Assembly (NCBI RefSeq): GCF_001424545.1
Contig: NZ_LMQL01000001.1
Coordinates: forward strand, 334,654-398,653
Reading direction: 5' to 3'
Length of the DNA: 64,000 nucleotides
From: Ramlibacter sp. Leaf400
Lineage (GTDB): Bacteria; Pseudomonadota; Gammaproteobacteria; Burkholderiales; Burkholderiaceae_C
Both the position numbers and the translations under genes were made by a program. Position 1 is the stretch's first letter; each line of letters starts with the position of its first letter. Of the stretch, positions 8,270 to 16,374 are shown one piece after another. Below the pieces are notes generated by a model. It worked only from the letters and a program-made list of their open reading frames with translations, was not told where the DNA came from and did no database searches.

Positions 8270-8299
8270 GTCATCCCCGCGAAGGCGGGGATCCAGTGC
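8270..8299. repeat. Dispersed palindrome copy (end of M20 gene)
   Basis: One copy of the GTCATCCCCGC-GAA-GGCGGGGATCC palindrome. It supplies the last residues (STGSPPSRG) and stop codon of the minus-strand M20 hydrolase, so the native C-terminus has been replaced or extended by repeat sequence. Confidence 0.85.
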
Positions 8300-9551
8300 T
8301 TTCCTGGCCCTGGCCGAGCAGGTCCAGCAGCGTCCTGGCGACCACCTTGGTCGCCTTCCTCAGGTCTTCCAGGTCCAGCCGCTCGTCCGCCCGCTTGGCG
8401 TTCGATTCGAGCACCGTGCGGGGTCCCGCCCCGTAGATCACCCCCGGGATGCCCGCCTCGGTGTAGAGGCGCACGTCGGTGTACAGCGGCGTGCCCACCG
8501 CCGGGATGGGTTCGCCGAAGACCTCCTGCCCGTGCCTTTGCAGCGCCTCGACCAGCGGCCCGTTGCCCGCCAGCGGCACCATCGCGCGGGCCAGCAGCAG
8601 TCGCCGCACCTCGACCCGGATGCCGTTGCCGCCGCGCGGCGGGCGAAAGCTGGCGGCGGCCTCCTCGATGGCGCGGCGGATCGAGGCCTCGACCTGCGCC
8701 GGATCCTCCTCGGGGATCATGCGGCGGTCCAGCTTGAAGACCACCTTGCCGGGCACGACGTTGGTGTTGGTGCCGCCGGCGATCCAGCCCACGTTCAGGT
8801 ACGGGTGGGTGATGCCCTCGACCCTGGAACTCACCTGCTTGTACTGCTCGTTGAGGCGGTAGAGCGCCTGCAGGAGGTGGGTGGCGCCCTGCAGGGCGTC
8901 GGTGCCGCTGTCGGGGATGGCGGCGTGGCTCATCTCGCCGTGCACCGTCACCTCCATCTGCAGGCAGCCGTTGTGCGCCACCACCACCTGGTAGCTGAAG
9001 CCCGCGGCCAGCAGCAGGTCGGGGCGGGTGATGCCCTGCTTGAGCAGCCAGCCCGGGCCGAGCTCGCCGCCGAACTCCTCGTCGTAGGTGAAGTGCAGTT
9101 CCACCCCGCCGGCCAGTGATGCGCCCAGCGATTCCAGCGCGCGCACGGCGAAGGTGAAGGTGGCGAAGTCGCTCTTGCTCACCGCCGCGGCGCGGCCATA
9201 GAGGAAGCCGCCGTCGATCTCCGCGCCATAGGGCGGGTGCTGCCAGCCCTCGCCCGGCGGGACCACGTCGCCATGGGCATTGAGGGCGACGACCCGGCCT
9301 TCGCCGTAGCGGCGGCGCACGACCAGGTTGGTGATGGACTGCAGCCCGGCCGCCTGCACCTCGTCCGCCGGCACGGGATGCTTCTCGGCCTCGAAGCCGA
9401 AGGCCTGCAGCAGCTGCGCCGTGCGCTCGGCATGCGGCGCGCTGTTCCCCGGCGGCGTGTCGGTGGGCACGCGCACCAGCTCCTGCAGGAAGCGCACCTC
9501 CTCGTCGAAGTGGGCGTCGATCCAGGCGTCGAGTTGCTGATGATCTGTCAT
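8271..9551 (-). CDS. M20 family metallohydrolase (ArgE/DapE type)
   Basis: 426 residues. Dinuclear-zinc amidohydrolase of the ArgE/DapE/carboxypeptidase G2 group: metal-binding H93-G-D95 in NAHGDVVPPG, general-base region TYDEEFGGELG, and dimerisation/metal motifs GEMSHAAIPDSGTDA and GTPLYTDVRLY. The family removes acyl or carbamoyl groups from amino acids. Its position beside uraD-allC and puuE, in the same direction, suggests a role with an N-carbamoyl or ureido compound of purine breakdown, which is inference. The final nine residues are encoded by a dispersed palindrome and are unlikely to be ancestral. A two-copy palindrome element separates it from the uraD-allC gene upstream. Confidence 0.85.
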   Translation of the reverse strand: MTDHQQLDAWIDAHFDEEVRFLQELVRVPTDTPPGNSAPHAERTAQLLQAFGFEAEKHPVPADEVQAAGLQSITNLVVRRRYGEGRVVALNAHGDVVPPGEGWQHPPYGAEIDGGFLYGRAAAVSKSDFATFTFAVRALESLGASLAGGVELHFTYDEEFGGELGPGWLLKQGITRPDLLLAAGFSYQVVVAHNGCLQMEVTVHGEMSHAAIPDSGTDALQGATHLLQALYRLNEQYKQVSSRVEGITHPYLNVGWIAGGTNTNVVPGKVVFKLDRRMIPEEDPAQVEASIRRAIEEAAASFRPPRGGNGIRVEVRRLLLARAMVPLAGNGPLVEALQRHGQEVFGEPIPAVGTPLYTDVRLYTEAGIPGVIYGAGPRTVLESNAKRADERLDLEDLRKATKVVARTLLDLLGQGQESTGSPPSRG

Positions 9552-9561
9552 GGTGTGATTC

Positions 9562-9650
9562 CGTCATTCCCGCGAAGGCGGGAATCCAGGGCTCCCGCCT
9601 TGGACATCGCCGGCGCGCTGCGCTGGGTCCCCGCCTTCGCGGGGACGACG
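9562..9650. repeat. Head-to-head pair of dispersed palindromes
   Basis: Two copies of the GTCATTCCCGC...GCGGGAATCC palindrome in opposite orientation, around a spacer containing GCGCGCTGCGCTGGG. The same architecture and spacer core recur at 54970-55062. Organisation resembles REP-pair (BIME-type) elements. Confidence 0.85.
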
Positions 9651-9663
9651 GGGGTGGGGTCGA

Positions 9664-11451
9664 TCATGGCCGGTTGCCTTCCTGCGCGAGATGCTCGAGC
9701 AGCTGCGAGAACGCCCGCACCGACAGCTCGATGTCGTCGGCCGTGGTGCTCTCCAGCGGGTTGTGGCTGATCCCCGAGTTCTGCCCGCGCACGAACAGCA
9801 TCGCCTGCGGCATCACCTCGTGCAGCTTCATCGCGTCGTGGCCCGCGCCGCTGGGCATGCGGTGCAGCGGCACGCCCACCGACTCGATGGCGTGTTCCCA
9901 GCGGGCCTGCCACTGCGGATGGCTGGGCGCCGCCGCGGCGCGCATGGTCTGCTCGCAGGTGAAGCGCAGGCCGCGGCGTTCGCAGATGGCCTTCAGCTGC
10001 CCGAGCACGTCGGCCACCAGCGCGTCGCGCTGCGGATCGTTGGGCGCGCGCAGGTCCAGCGTGAACTGGCAGCGGCCCGGCACCACGTTGGTGGAGCCGC
10101 CCGGCACGTTGAGGATGCCGATGGTGCCCACCGAGTCGCCGTCGCGCGCCGCGCGCTGCTCGATGAAGAGCGCCAGCTCCGCGACGGCCACGGCGGCGTC
10201 ACGCCGGCGGTTCATCGGCGTGGTGCCCGCGTGGCTGGCCATGCCGATCGCCTCGCACAGGAAGCGCACGCCGCCGTTGATCGAAGTGACCGCGCCCAGC
10301 GGCAGGTTCAGCTCGCTGAGCACCGGCCCCTGCTCGATGTGGACCTCGACGAAGCCGAGGTAGCGCGACGGATCTCGCCGCAGCGCCGCGATCGCCTCCG
10401 TCGTGCCCGGCAGCCCGGCGCGTTGCATGGCCTCGCGCATGCTGATGCCGTCCGCATCCTTCTGGTCCAGCCAGGCGGCATCGAACTGCCCGATCAGCGC
10501 GCCCGAGCCCAGGAAGGTGGCCTTGTAGCGCTGGCCTTCCTCTTCCGAGAAGGCCACCACCTCGAGCCCGAAGGGCAGGCGGCGCCTGGCCGCGGCCAGC
10601 GCGCGCACGCAGGCCATCGGCACGTAGATGCCCAGCCGGCCGTCGTACTTGCCGCCGTTGCGCACGGTGTCGTAGTGCGAGCCGGTCAGCAGCCGCCGGG
10701 ACTGCGGAGAAGCGCCGTGGTAGACGCCGACGACGTTGCCGACCGCATCGACCGTGACCTCGTCGAACCCCGCCTCCTTCATGTCCTGCTCAATCCGCGC
10801 GGACGCGCAGCGGTGCGCGTCGGTCAGGTAGGTGACGGTGAGCTGGCCCTTCTCCTTGAAGCCCGGATCGCTGAACTGCGACAGGTGCTCCAGCTGGTCC
10901 CAGACCTGCTCGCCCTGCGAGGGCGACACGCCGAACCGGTCGTTGAGCCGGATCTCGGCGATGCGATGCACGTTGCGCAGCGCCTCCCCGCGTTCGAAGT
11001 CCACCGGGTTGCCCAGCCGCCGCTCGAAGGTCTCGATGATCTCGGCCCGCGTCAGCCCGCCGCCGCGCGGGCCGCGCACCGCCAGGATGAAGGGAAAACC
11101 GAACTTCGCGTTGTAGTCGGCGTTCAGCTGCTGGATCTTCTCGAACTCGGCCGGCGTGCAGTCCGTGAGGCCGGCCTTGCCCTGCTCGTTCGTCGATTCG
11201 GTCGTGAGCGTCTTGCTGACCATGGCCTTGCCGGCCAGCTCGGGGTGCGCGCGCAGCAGGGCCAGCTGGCGCTCGGCGCCCGCCTCGTCGACGGTGCGGG
11301 CCATGGCGTGCTTCAGGTGCGCCAGCGAGCGGAAGGGCTGCTGCTCCAGCGCCGCCTGCGCGATCCAGGGCGAGTGTTCGTACAGGCCGTCGAGCAGGGC
11401 CGCGGCCTCCTGCGCGTTCGCGGCGTTGAGTTTTTCCAGTGTCGGTGTCAT
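9664..11451 (-). CDS. Fused OHCU decarboxylase / allantoate amidohydrolase
   Basis: 595 residues with two enzymes in one chain. Residues 1 to about 170 are OHCU decarboxylase (UraD): catalytic His69 in AHPELAGK, then NADYNAKFGFPF and the AEIRLNDRF helix. It converts OHCU to (S)-allantoin. Residues about 180-595 are an M20 allantoate amidohydrolase/ureidase (AllC type): GSHYDTVRNGGKYDGRLG, EEEGQRYKATFLGSG, HIEQGPVLSE and SHAGTTPMNRRRDA are metal and substrate motifs of Zn/Mn-dependent amidases. It would hydrolyse allantoate to ureidoglycine, CO2 and ammonia. Start ATG 11451 overlaps the puuE stop by 4 nt. The two steps are not consecutive: allantoinase acts between them and is encoded by the adjacent gene. 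Confidence 0.9.
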   Translation of the reverse strand: MTPTLEKLNAANAQEAAALLDGLYEHSPWIAQAALEQQPFRSLAHLKHAMARTVDEAGAERQLALLRAHPELAGKAMVSKTLTTESTNEQGKAGLTDCTPAEFEKIQQLNADYNAKFGFPFILAVRGPRGGGLTRAEIIETFERRLGNPVDFERGEALRNVHRIAEIRLNDRFGVSPSQGEQVWDQLEHLSQFSDPGFKEKGQLTVTYLTDAHRCASARIEQDMKEAGFDEVTVDAVGNVVGVYHGASPQSRRLLTGSHYDTVRNGGKYDGRLGIYVPMACVRALAAARRRLPFGLEVVAFSEEEGQRYKATFLGSGALIGQFDAAWLDQKDADGISMREAMQRAGLPGTTEAIAALRRDPSRYLGFVEVHIEQGPVLSELNLPLGAVTSINGGVRFLCEAIGMASHAGTTPMNRRRDAAVAVAELALFIEQRAARDGDSVGTIGILNVPGGSTNVVPGRCQFTLDLRAPNDPQRDALVADVLGQLKAICERRGLRFTCEQTMRAAAAPSHPQWQARWEHAIESVGVPLHRMPSGAGHDAMKLHEVMPQAMLFVRGQNSGISHNPLESTTADDIELSVRAFSQLLEHLAQEGNRP

Positions 11452-12431
11452 GGCTTGGCCGGGTAGGGGTGGATCAGCTTCCAGTGGCGCGCCAGGTCGA
11501 TGCGCCGGCACACCCACACATGATCGTGCTGCTCCACGTGGTCCAGGAACTTCTGCAGTGCGACGATGCGCCCCGGCCGCCCGAGCAGCCGGCAGTGCAT
11601 GCCCACGCTCATCATCTTCGGCTGGTCCAGGCCCTCGGGGTCGCCCTCGGCGTAGAGCGCGTCGAAGGTGTCGCGCAGGTAGATGAAGAAGTCTTCCGCC
11701 TGCGAGTAGCCCTGCGGCAGCGAGAAGCGCATGTCGTTGGCGTCCAGCGTGTAGGGCACCACGAGGTGGGGCACGACGATGCCGTCGGAGCGCCGCACCT
11801 TCATCCAGAACGGCAGCTCGTCGCCGTAGTAGTCGCTGTCGTACTCGAAGCCGCCTTCGTCCACCACCAGCATTCGGGTGTTGGGGCTGTCGCGGCCGGT
11901 GTACCAGCCGGCGCCGTGGATCGCGCCCGGCGAGCCGTGGCGCTCGCCCGTCAGCTGCTCGATGGCGCGGATGGCCAGGCGCATGTGGTCGCGCTCTGTG
12001 GCCTTGCTGGCGTCCTGGTAGTGGATCCAGCGCCAGCCGTGGCTGGCGATCTCGTGGCCCAGCTCGACGAAGGCGGCGGCCACCTCGGGGTGCCGCTGCA
12101 GGGCCATGCCGACACCGAACACGGTCAGCGGCAGCCGCCGTTTCTCGAACTCGCGCAGGATGCGCCACACGCCCACGCGCGAGCCGTACTCGTAGATGCC
12201 CTCCATGCTCAGGTGCCGGCCCGGGTAGCTGGCCGGGTTGAACATCTCGGAGAGGAACTGCTCGGAGCCCGGGTCGCCGTGCAGCACCGCGTTCTCGCCG
12301 CCTTCCTCGTAGTTCAGGACGAACTGCACGGCGATGCGGGCCTTGTTGGGCCACTGCGGGTGCGGCGGGTTGCGGCCGTAGCCGGCCAGGTCGCGCGGGT
12401 AGGAGGCGCTGGCGTCGTAGATCGAGGGCAT
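11448..12431 (-). CDS. puuE: Allantoinase PuuE
   Basis: 327 residues, polysaccharide-deacetylase (NodB) fold rather than the metal-dependent amidohydrolase fold of AllB. Typical PuuE features: YGRNPPHPQWPNKARIAVQFVLNYEEGGEN near the start, RVGVWRILREFEKR, and GHEIASHGWRWIHYQ carrying the conserved histidines. It opens allantoin to allantoate in the cytoplasm. Coupled downstream to the uraD-allC fusion by a 4-nt overlap, and 15 nt downstream of the GntR-type regulator, so regulator, allantoinase and fusion form one operon. Confidence 0.94.
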   Translation of the reverse strand: MPSIYDASASYPRDLAGYGRNPPHPQWPNKARIAVQFVLNYEEGGENAVLHGDPGSEQFLSEMFNPASYPGRHLSMEGIYEYGSRVGVWRILREFEKRRLPLTVFGVGMALQRHPEVAAAFVELGHEIASHGWRWIHYQDASKATERDHMRLAIRAIEQLTGERHGSPGAIHGAGWYTGRDSPNTRMLVVDEGGFEYDSDYYGDELPFWMKVRRSDGIVVPHLVVPYTLDANDMRFSLPQGYSQAEDFFIYLRDTFDALYAEGDPEGLDQPKMMSVGMHCRLLGRPGRIVALQKFLDHVEQHDHVWVCRRIDLARHWKLIHPYPAKP

Positions 12432-12446
12432 GGGGGGCTGTCCTCT

Positions 12447-13115
12447 CTAGGCGGCGAGCGCCTGGGCGATGTCGTGGGTGGGCGGCGGCCGGTCGAAGGC
12501 CAGGCTGGCCTCGACGTTCTGCAGGTGCTCCTCCATCAGCCGCACCGCCTTGTCGGCGTCGCGGGCGGCCAGCGCGCGCACGATCTCCACGTGCTCCTGC
12601 TGGGAGTGGTGGGCGGCGCCGGCGCGCTGGTACATCAGCGTGACCAGCGAGCTGCGCGAGATCAGGTCGCGCAGGATCTGCGCCAGCACCTCGTTGTCCA
12701 TCAGTTCGGCCATGCGCACGTGGAAGTCGCCCAGCAGCTCGACGCCGCCGGCGGCATCCTGCGCGTCCACCGCGGCCTTCTCGGCGGCGACGTGCTCGCG
12801 CAGGGCGCGGATGCGTGCCGGCGTCGCTTCGCGGGCGAAGGCGCGCGCCATGCCGGCCTCCAGCATGCGGCGCACGGCGAACACCTGCCGGGCTTCCTCG
12901 ACCGTGGGCGCGGCCACGAAGGCGCCGCGCGCGGGCTCCAGCGTCACCAGGCGGTTCTGCGCCAGCTGGTGCAGCGCCTGCCGCACCAGGGTGCGCGAGA
13001 CGCCGAAGTGGTCGGCCAGCTTCTGCTCGGCCAGCTTGGTCCCCGGCTGCAGCCGGTGGCCGGCGATGGCCTGGGTCAGCTCCTGGACGATGACGCTGGT
13101 GGTGGTCGGCTGCAC
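12447..13115 (-). CDS. GntR/FadR-family transcriptional regulator of purine catabolism
   Basis: About 222 residues. N-terminal winged helix (LAEQKLADHFGVSRTLVRQALHQLAQ) followed by a helical FCD ligand domain (DFHVRMAELMDNEVLAQIL, SQQEHVEIVRALAARDADKAVRLMEEHL). FCD domains bind carboxylates, often with a metal; allantoate or a related intermediate would be a plausible effector. Start is uncertain: GTG 13115 is chosen because a GTG further out (13154) lies inside the palindromic operator 13143-13156. Neither has a strong RBS. Divergent from uraH and first gene of the puuE/uraD-allC operon, so probably autoregulated. Confidence 0.88.
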   Translation of the reverse strand: MQPTTTSVIVQELTQAIAGHRLQPGTKLAEQKLADHFGVSRTLVRQALHQLAQNRLVTLEPARGAFVAAPTVEEARQVFAVRRMLEAGMARAFAREATPARIRALREHVAAEKAAVDAQDAAGGVELLGDFHVRMAELMDNEVLAQILRDLISRSSLVTLMYQRAGAAHHSQQEHVEIVRALAARDADKAVRLMEEHLQNVEASLAFDRPPPTHDIAQALAA

Positions 13116-13142
13116 GGGGGCGATGATAGTGGCGCGCGGCAA

Positions 13143-13156
13143 AAGTGTATACACTT
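13143..13156. promoter_or_regulatory. Palindromic operator AAGTGTATACACTT
   Basis: A perfect 14-bp palindrome with a TGTATACA core, the type bound by FadR-subfamily GntR repressors. It lies 25 nt before the uraH ATG and just outside the N-terminus of the divergent GntR gene, where it could control both directions. Confidence 0.75.
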
Positions 13157-13180
13157 CTGTGGACCAAACGAGGAGCGCCC

Positions 13181-13534
13181 ATGGGCCTGAGCACCCACGT
13201 CCTGGACACGATGCATGGAACGCCGGCCGCGGGCATGACGGTGGCGCTCTACACCACCCAGGGGGGAGCCGCGACGCTGGTGCGCCGCTTCCAGCTGAAC
13301 AAGGATGGGCGCAACCCGGACGGTCCCCTGTACCGGGACGCCGAGTTGCGCGAGGGAACGTACCGGCTGGTGTTCGATGTCGCCGGCTATTTCCGCGGCC
13401 GGGGCGTGGACCTGCCCGAGCCGCCTTTCCTGGACCAGGTGACGCTGGACTTCGGCGTCGCCCGGCCCCAGGAGCACTACCACGTGCCGTTGCTGGTCAG
13501 CCCGTGGAGCTATTCGACCTACCGTGGCTCGTGA
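13181..13534 (+). CDS. uraH: 5-hydroxyisourate hydrolase
   Basis: 117 residues, transthyretin-like fold. Hydrolyses 5-hydroxyisourate to OHCU, between PuuD and UraD in uric acid breakdown. Diagnostic elements are LSTHVLDTMHGTPA at the N-terminus (catalytic His6), an internal Arg in DGPLYRD, HYHVPLLVSPWSYSTYRGS with the terminal YRGS tetrapeptide that distinguishes the enzyme from vertebrate transthyretin. ATG 13181 has an AGGAG site at 13171-13175. No secretion signal. Divergent from the GntR gene across the palindromic operator. Confidence 0.95.
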   Translation: MGLSTHVLDTMHGTPAAGMTVALYTTQGGAATLVRRFQLNKDGRNPDGPLYRDAELREGTYRLVFDVAGYFRGRGVDLPEPPFLDQVTLDFGVARPQEHYHVPLLVSPWSYSTYRGS

Positions 13535-13538
13535 ACGC

Positions 13539-14054
13539 TCAATCCTGGCCTTCGGTCAGCGTGTCCAGCTGGAAGCGGCCGCTCTTGTGCCACAGCCAGG
13601 TGTCGGTGTAGGTCACGCGGCCCATGCGCATGGGCGCGGGGTAGGGCGCGGCGGAACGGACCATCTTCTCGATCTCGGCCATCACTTCGGGCGCGTGCTT
13701 GGGCGCACGCATCCAGCTGACCTCCTTGACCAGCCCCTGGCGGTCGACCTCGACCTGCAGCACGCCCACCGCGTACAGCAGCGGCGGCATGCGGCCCTTG
13801 TAGATGCGGTCGCCGTGCAGGCCGTAGAGGTGGCCGGCGGCATCGCGGCGGTAGGCGCGCGGGGTGGCGGCCTCGGACACGCGGGCGGGGTTGGGCTCCT
13901 GGACGACGGGCGGGGGCGGCGGCTCCGGGGCCTGGACCACCGGGGGCGGCGTCGGGGCCGCGGGCTGCGGCGGAGGGGAAGAGCAGGCTGCCAGCACGGC
14001 GGCTGCGGCGATGGCCGACCAACCGGCGATGCGGATCGAAACTTCTTTCTTCAT
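13539..14054 (-). CDS. TonB C-terminal-like lipoprotein
   Basis: 171 residues. Signal peptide with lipobox LAAC (Cys24) and a Pro/Val-rich linker (residues 26-55) as in TonB/TolA-type periplasm-spanning proteins. The C-terminal domain (VGVLQVEVDRQGLVKEVSWMRAPKHAPEVMAEIEKMVRSAAPYP) resembles the TonB_C fold, where a beta-strand text of this kind precedes an amphipathic helix. It lacks a membrane anchor helix, so it is a lipid-anchored relative, not a working ExbBD-coupled TonB. ATG 14054 with GAGGAG at proper spacing is preferred to the GTG one codon earlier. It converges on uraH with only 4 nt between stops. Confidence 0.75.
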   Translation of the reverse strand: MKKEVSIRIAGWSAIAAAAVLAACSSPPPQPAAPTPPPVVQAPEPPPPPVVQEPNPARVSEAATPRAYRRDAAGHLYGLHGDRIYKGRMPPLLYAVGVLQVEVDRQGLVKEVSWMRAPKHAPEVMAEIEKMVRSAAPYPAPMRMGRVTYTDTWLWHKSGRFQLDTLTEGQD

Positions 14055-14203
14055 CACGTCTCCTCAGGGGCGACAAGGCCGCCCTTTTCCCGCGGACGAT
14101 CATCGTCACGCCCCCGGCCAACGGGAACGGGGCAAGTACGGATGACCTTGCTTACGGCTGACAAATGTTGTTGCGTTCGGTCACGGATGAGCGGTGCGGA
14201 AAC

Positions 14204-15013
14204 ATGAATGAGTGGTCGGACACCCTCGCGCAGCAGGGTCAGGCGGTGCTCGTCACCGTCGCCTCGGTCGAGGGTTCCGGGCCGCGGGAGCCCGGCGCCT
14301 GGATGCTGGTTTTCGAGCGCGGCGAGGCCGGAACCATCGGGGGCGGGCGGCTGGAGTTCGACGCCACCACAGAAGCCCGCGAGCTGCTGTCCGCCGGCCC
14401 GGGCGCCAGGCCCCTGCAGCGCCGCTACGCACTGGGCCCCAGCCTGGGGCAGTGCTGCGGCGGCGTCGTGCACCTGGCCTTCGAACGCGTGACCGCGAAC
14501 GACGTGGCGTCCTTGAAGGTGCGCCTGGCCGAGCCCGCCACGCCGGTGGCGCTGTTCGGCGGTGGCCACGTGGGCCGCGCGATCGCGCAGCGCATCGGAG
14601 GATTGCCTTTCGAGCTCACCTGGATCGACAGCCGCGACGAGATCTTCCCGGAGCAAGTGCCCGCCAACGTGCGCTGCGAATACTCCGACCCGGTGCAGCG
14701 CGCGGTGGCCGACCTCGCCCCCGGCAGCCTGGTGCTGATCATGAGCTTCAGCCACGCGGAGGACCTGGACATCCTCGCGGCGTGCCTGCAGCGGCGGCGC
14801 GAGCGCCAGGACCTGCCCTTCGTCGGCCTGATCGGCAGCAAGACCAAGTGGGCGACCTTCCGCCACCGGCTGGAGCAGCGCGGCTTCACCGGCCCCGAAC
14901 TCGATGCGGTGCACTGCCCGATCGGCGTGCCCGGCCTGGCCGGCAAGCAGCCGGCGGTGGTGGCCGTCAGCGCCCTGGCCCAACTCCTGCAAGCGGCGCC
15001 GCCGCGCGCCTGA
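14204..15013 (+). CDS. xdhC: Xanthine dehydrogenase accessory protein XdhC
   Basis: 269 residues from ATG 14204. XdhC binds molybdenum cofactor, promotes its sulfuration and inserts it into XdhB. N-terminal TVASVEGSGPREPGAWMLV and TIGGGRLEF are the XdhC_CoxI motifs, the Cys pair in GQCCGGVVHLAFE is the family CCGG, and the C-terminal Rossmann part shows VALFGGGHVGRAIA and LIGSKTKWATFRHRL. It lies 15 kb from xdhAB but beside puuD and uraH, which supports xanthine as the substrate of the enzyme it serves. Confidence 0.93.
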   Translation: MNEWSDTLAQQGQAVLVTVASVEGSGPREPGAWMLVFERGEAGTIGGGRLEFDATTEARELLSAGPGARPLQRRYALGPSLGQCCGGVVHLAFERVTANDVASLKVRLAEPATPVALFGGGHVGRAIAQRIGGLPFELTWIDSRDEIFPEQVPANVRCEYSDPVQRAVADLAPGSLVLIMSFSHAEDLDILAACLQRRRERQDLPFVGLIGSKTKWATFRHRLEQRGFTGPELDAVHCPIGVPGLAGKQPAVVAVSALAQLLQAAPPRA

Positions 15014-15032
15014 CCGTCAGAAACAGACCTCC

Positions 15033-16235
15033 ATGGAAAGCTACCTCCTCGACTGGGCCAACCTGCTGCTGCGCTGGCTGCACGTGATCACCGCCATCGC
15101 CTGGGTGGGCTCCTCGTTCTATTTCGTGTTCCTGGACTCCAGCCTCACGCCGCCGGTGGACGAGGACCTCAAGCGCCAGGGCGTGAGCGGCGAGCTGTGG
15201 GCCGTGCACGGCGGCGGCTTCTACCACCCGGTGAAGTTCGCGCTGGCGCCCCCGAAGCTGCCGGAGCACCTGCACTGGTTCTACTGGGAGAGCTACACGA
15301 CCTGGATGTCCGGCTTCGCGCTGTTCGCCGTGTCCTACCTCTGGAACGCGGGCAGCTACCTGGTCGACAAGTCGCTGGTGGACTGGTCGCCGCTGGCGGC
15401 CGGGGCCACGGCGGTGGGCTTCATGGTGGTGTTCTGGCTCGCGTACGACGCGATCTGCCGGGTGTTCGGCGAACGCGAGAAGGGCGACACCATCGTCGGC
15501 GCACTGGTCGCAGTCCTGGTCGCCATCGCCGCCTGGCTGGCCTGCCACTGGTACCCGGGCCGCGCCGCCTTCCTGCTGGTGGGGGCGATGGTCGCCACGG
15601 CCATGAGCGCCAACGTGCTGTTCTGGATCATCCCGGGCCAGCGCAAGATGGTCGCCGCCATCCGCGAGGGCCGGCCGGTGGACCCGATCCACGGCAAGCG
15701 CGGCAAGCAGCGCAGCGTGCACAACACCTACTTCACGCTGCCCGTGCTGCTGGCCATGCTGTCCAACCACTACAGCTTCCTGTGGAACCACCCGCGCAAC
15801 TGGCTGGTGCTGATCCTCCTGATGTTCGCGGGCGCGGCGATCCGCCAGTTCTTCGTGCTGCGCCACGGCTGGAAGCTGGGCCGCAACCGGCATCCGGCGC
15901 CCTACGCCGCGGTCGGCGTGGTGGCCATCGTCGCCACCGCGATCTGGCTGGCCCCCGCGCCCGGCGCCGCGGTGGCCGCGGCCGCGCCGCAGGCGGCGGG
16001 CTACGCGCAGGTCAAGCCCATCCTGGAGCAGCGCTGCTACCAGTGCCACGGTGCGCAGCTGCAGATGAAGAACGTGCGGCTGGACTCGCCCCAGGCGCTC
16101 AAGCAGCACGCGGCCAACGTCTACCAGCAGACCGTGGTGACGCGGCTCATGCCGCTGAACAACGCCACCGGCCTCACCGAGCAGGAGCGGGCCGTGGTCG
16201 GGCAGTGGTTCCGCGACGGCGCCAAGGTCGACTAG
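15033..16235 (+). CDS. puuD: Urate hydroxylase PuuD (membrane, cytochrome c domain)
   Basis: 400 residues. Integral membrane urate oxidase converting urate to 5-hydroxyisourate. About eight hydrophobic helices start with RWLHVITAIAWVGSSFYFVFLD; conserved HGGGFYHPVKF, FYWESYTTWMSG and HNTYFTLPVLLAMLSNHY are PuuD signatures. A C-terminal cytochrome c domain carries CYQCH (Cys335, Cys338, His339), so electrons probably go to the respiratory chain rather than to O2 as in uricase. A Met in TRLMPLNN is the likely sixth haem ligand. Starts 20 nt after xdhC. Confidence 0.95.
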   Translation: MESYLLDWANLLLRWLHVITAIAWVGSSFYFVFLDSSLTPPVDEDLKRQGVSGELWAVHGGGFYHPVKFALAPPKLPEHLHWFYWESYTTWMSGFALFAVSYLWNAGSYLVDKSLVDWSPLAAGATAVGFMVVFWLAYDAICRVFGEREKGDTIVGALVAVLVAIAAWLACHWYPGRAAFLLVGAMVATAMSANVLFWIIPGQRKMVAAIREGRPVDPIHGKRGKQRSVHNTYFTLPVLLAMLSNHYSFLWNHPRNWLVLILLMFAGAAIRQFFVLRHGWKLGRNRHPAPYAAVGVVAIVATAIWLAPAPGAAVAAAAPQAAGYAQVKPILEQRCYQCHGAQLQMKNVRLDSPQALKQHAANVYQQTVVTRLMPLNNATGLTEQERAVVGQWFRDGAKVD

Positions 16236-16256
16236 GGCCACCGCTTGTCGAAGTTC

Positions 16257-16345
16257 CGTCATCCCCGCGAAGGCGGGGATCCAGTGCTTCCCTCAGCAGC
16301 GTCGCAAGACGCACGCCCTGGATTCCCGCCTCCGCGGGAATGACG
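16257..16345. repeat. Head-to-head pair of dispersed palindromes
   Basis: CGTCATCCCCGC-GAA-GGCGGGGATCC, a spacer of about 35 nt, then the inverted GGATTCCCGCC-TCC-GCGGGAATGACG. Fills the gap between puuD and the YjbQ gene. Confidence 0.88.
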
Positions 16346-16374
16346 GCATTTTTCCGGCGGCACAATCGGCCGCT

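Noticed and set aside
9664-13236. A single open frame of about 1190 codons through uraD-allC and beyond puuE/gntR
   Set aside because: Only the part from ATG 11451 matches proteins. The upstream part is an Arg/Ala/Gly/Pro-rich shadow of puuE and gntR in another frame, typical of very GC-rich DNA.
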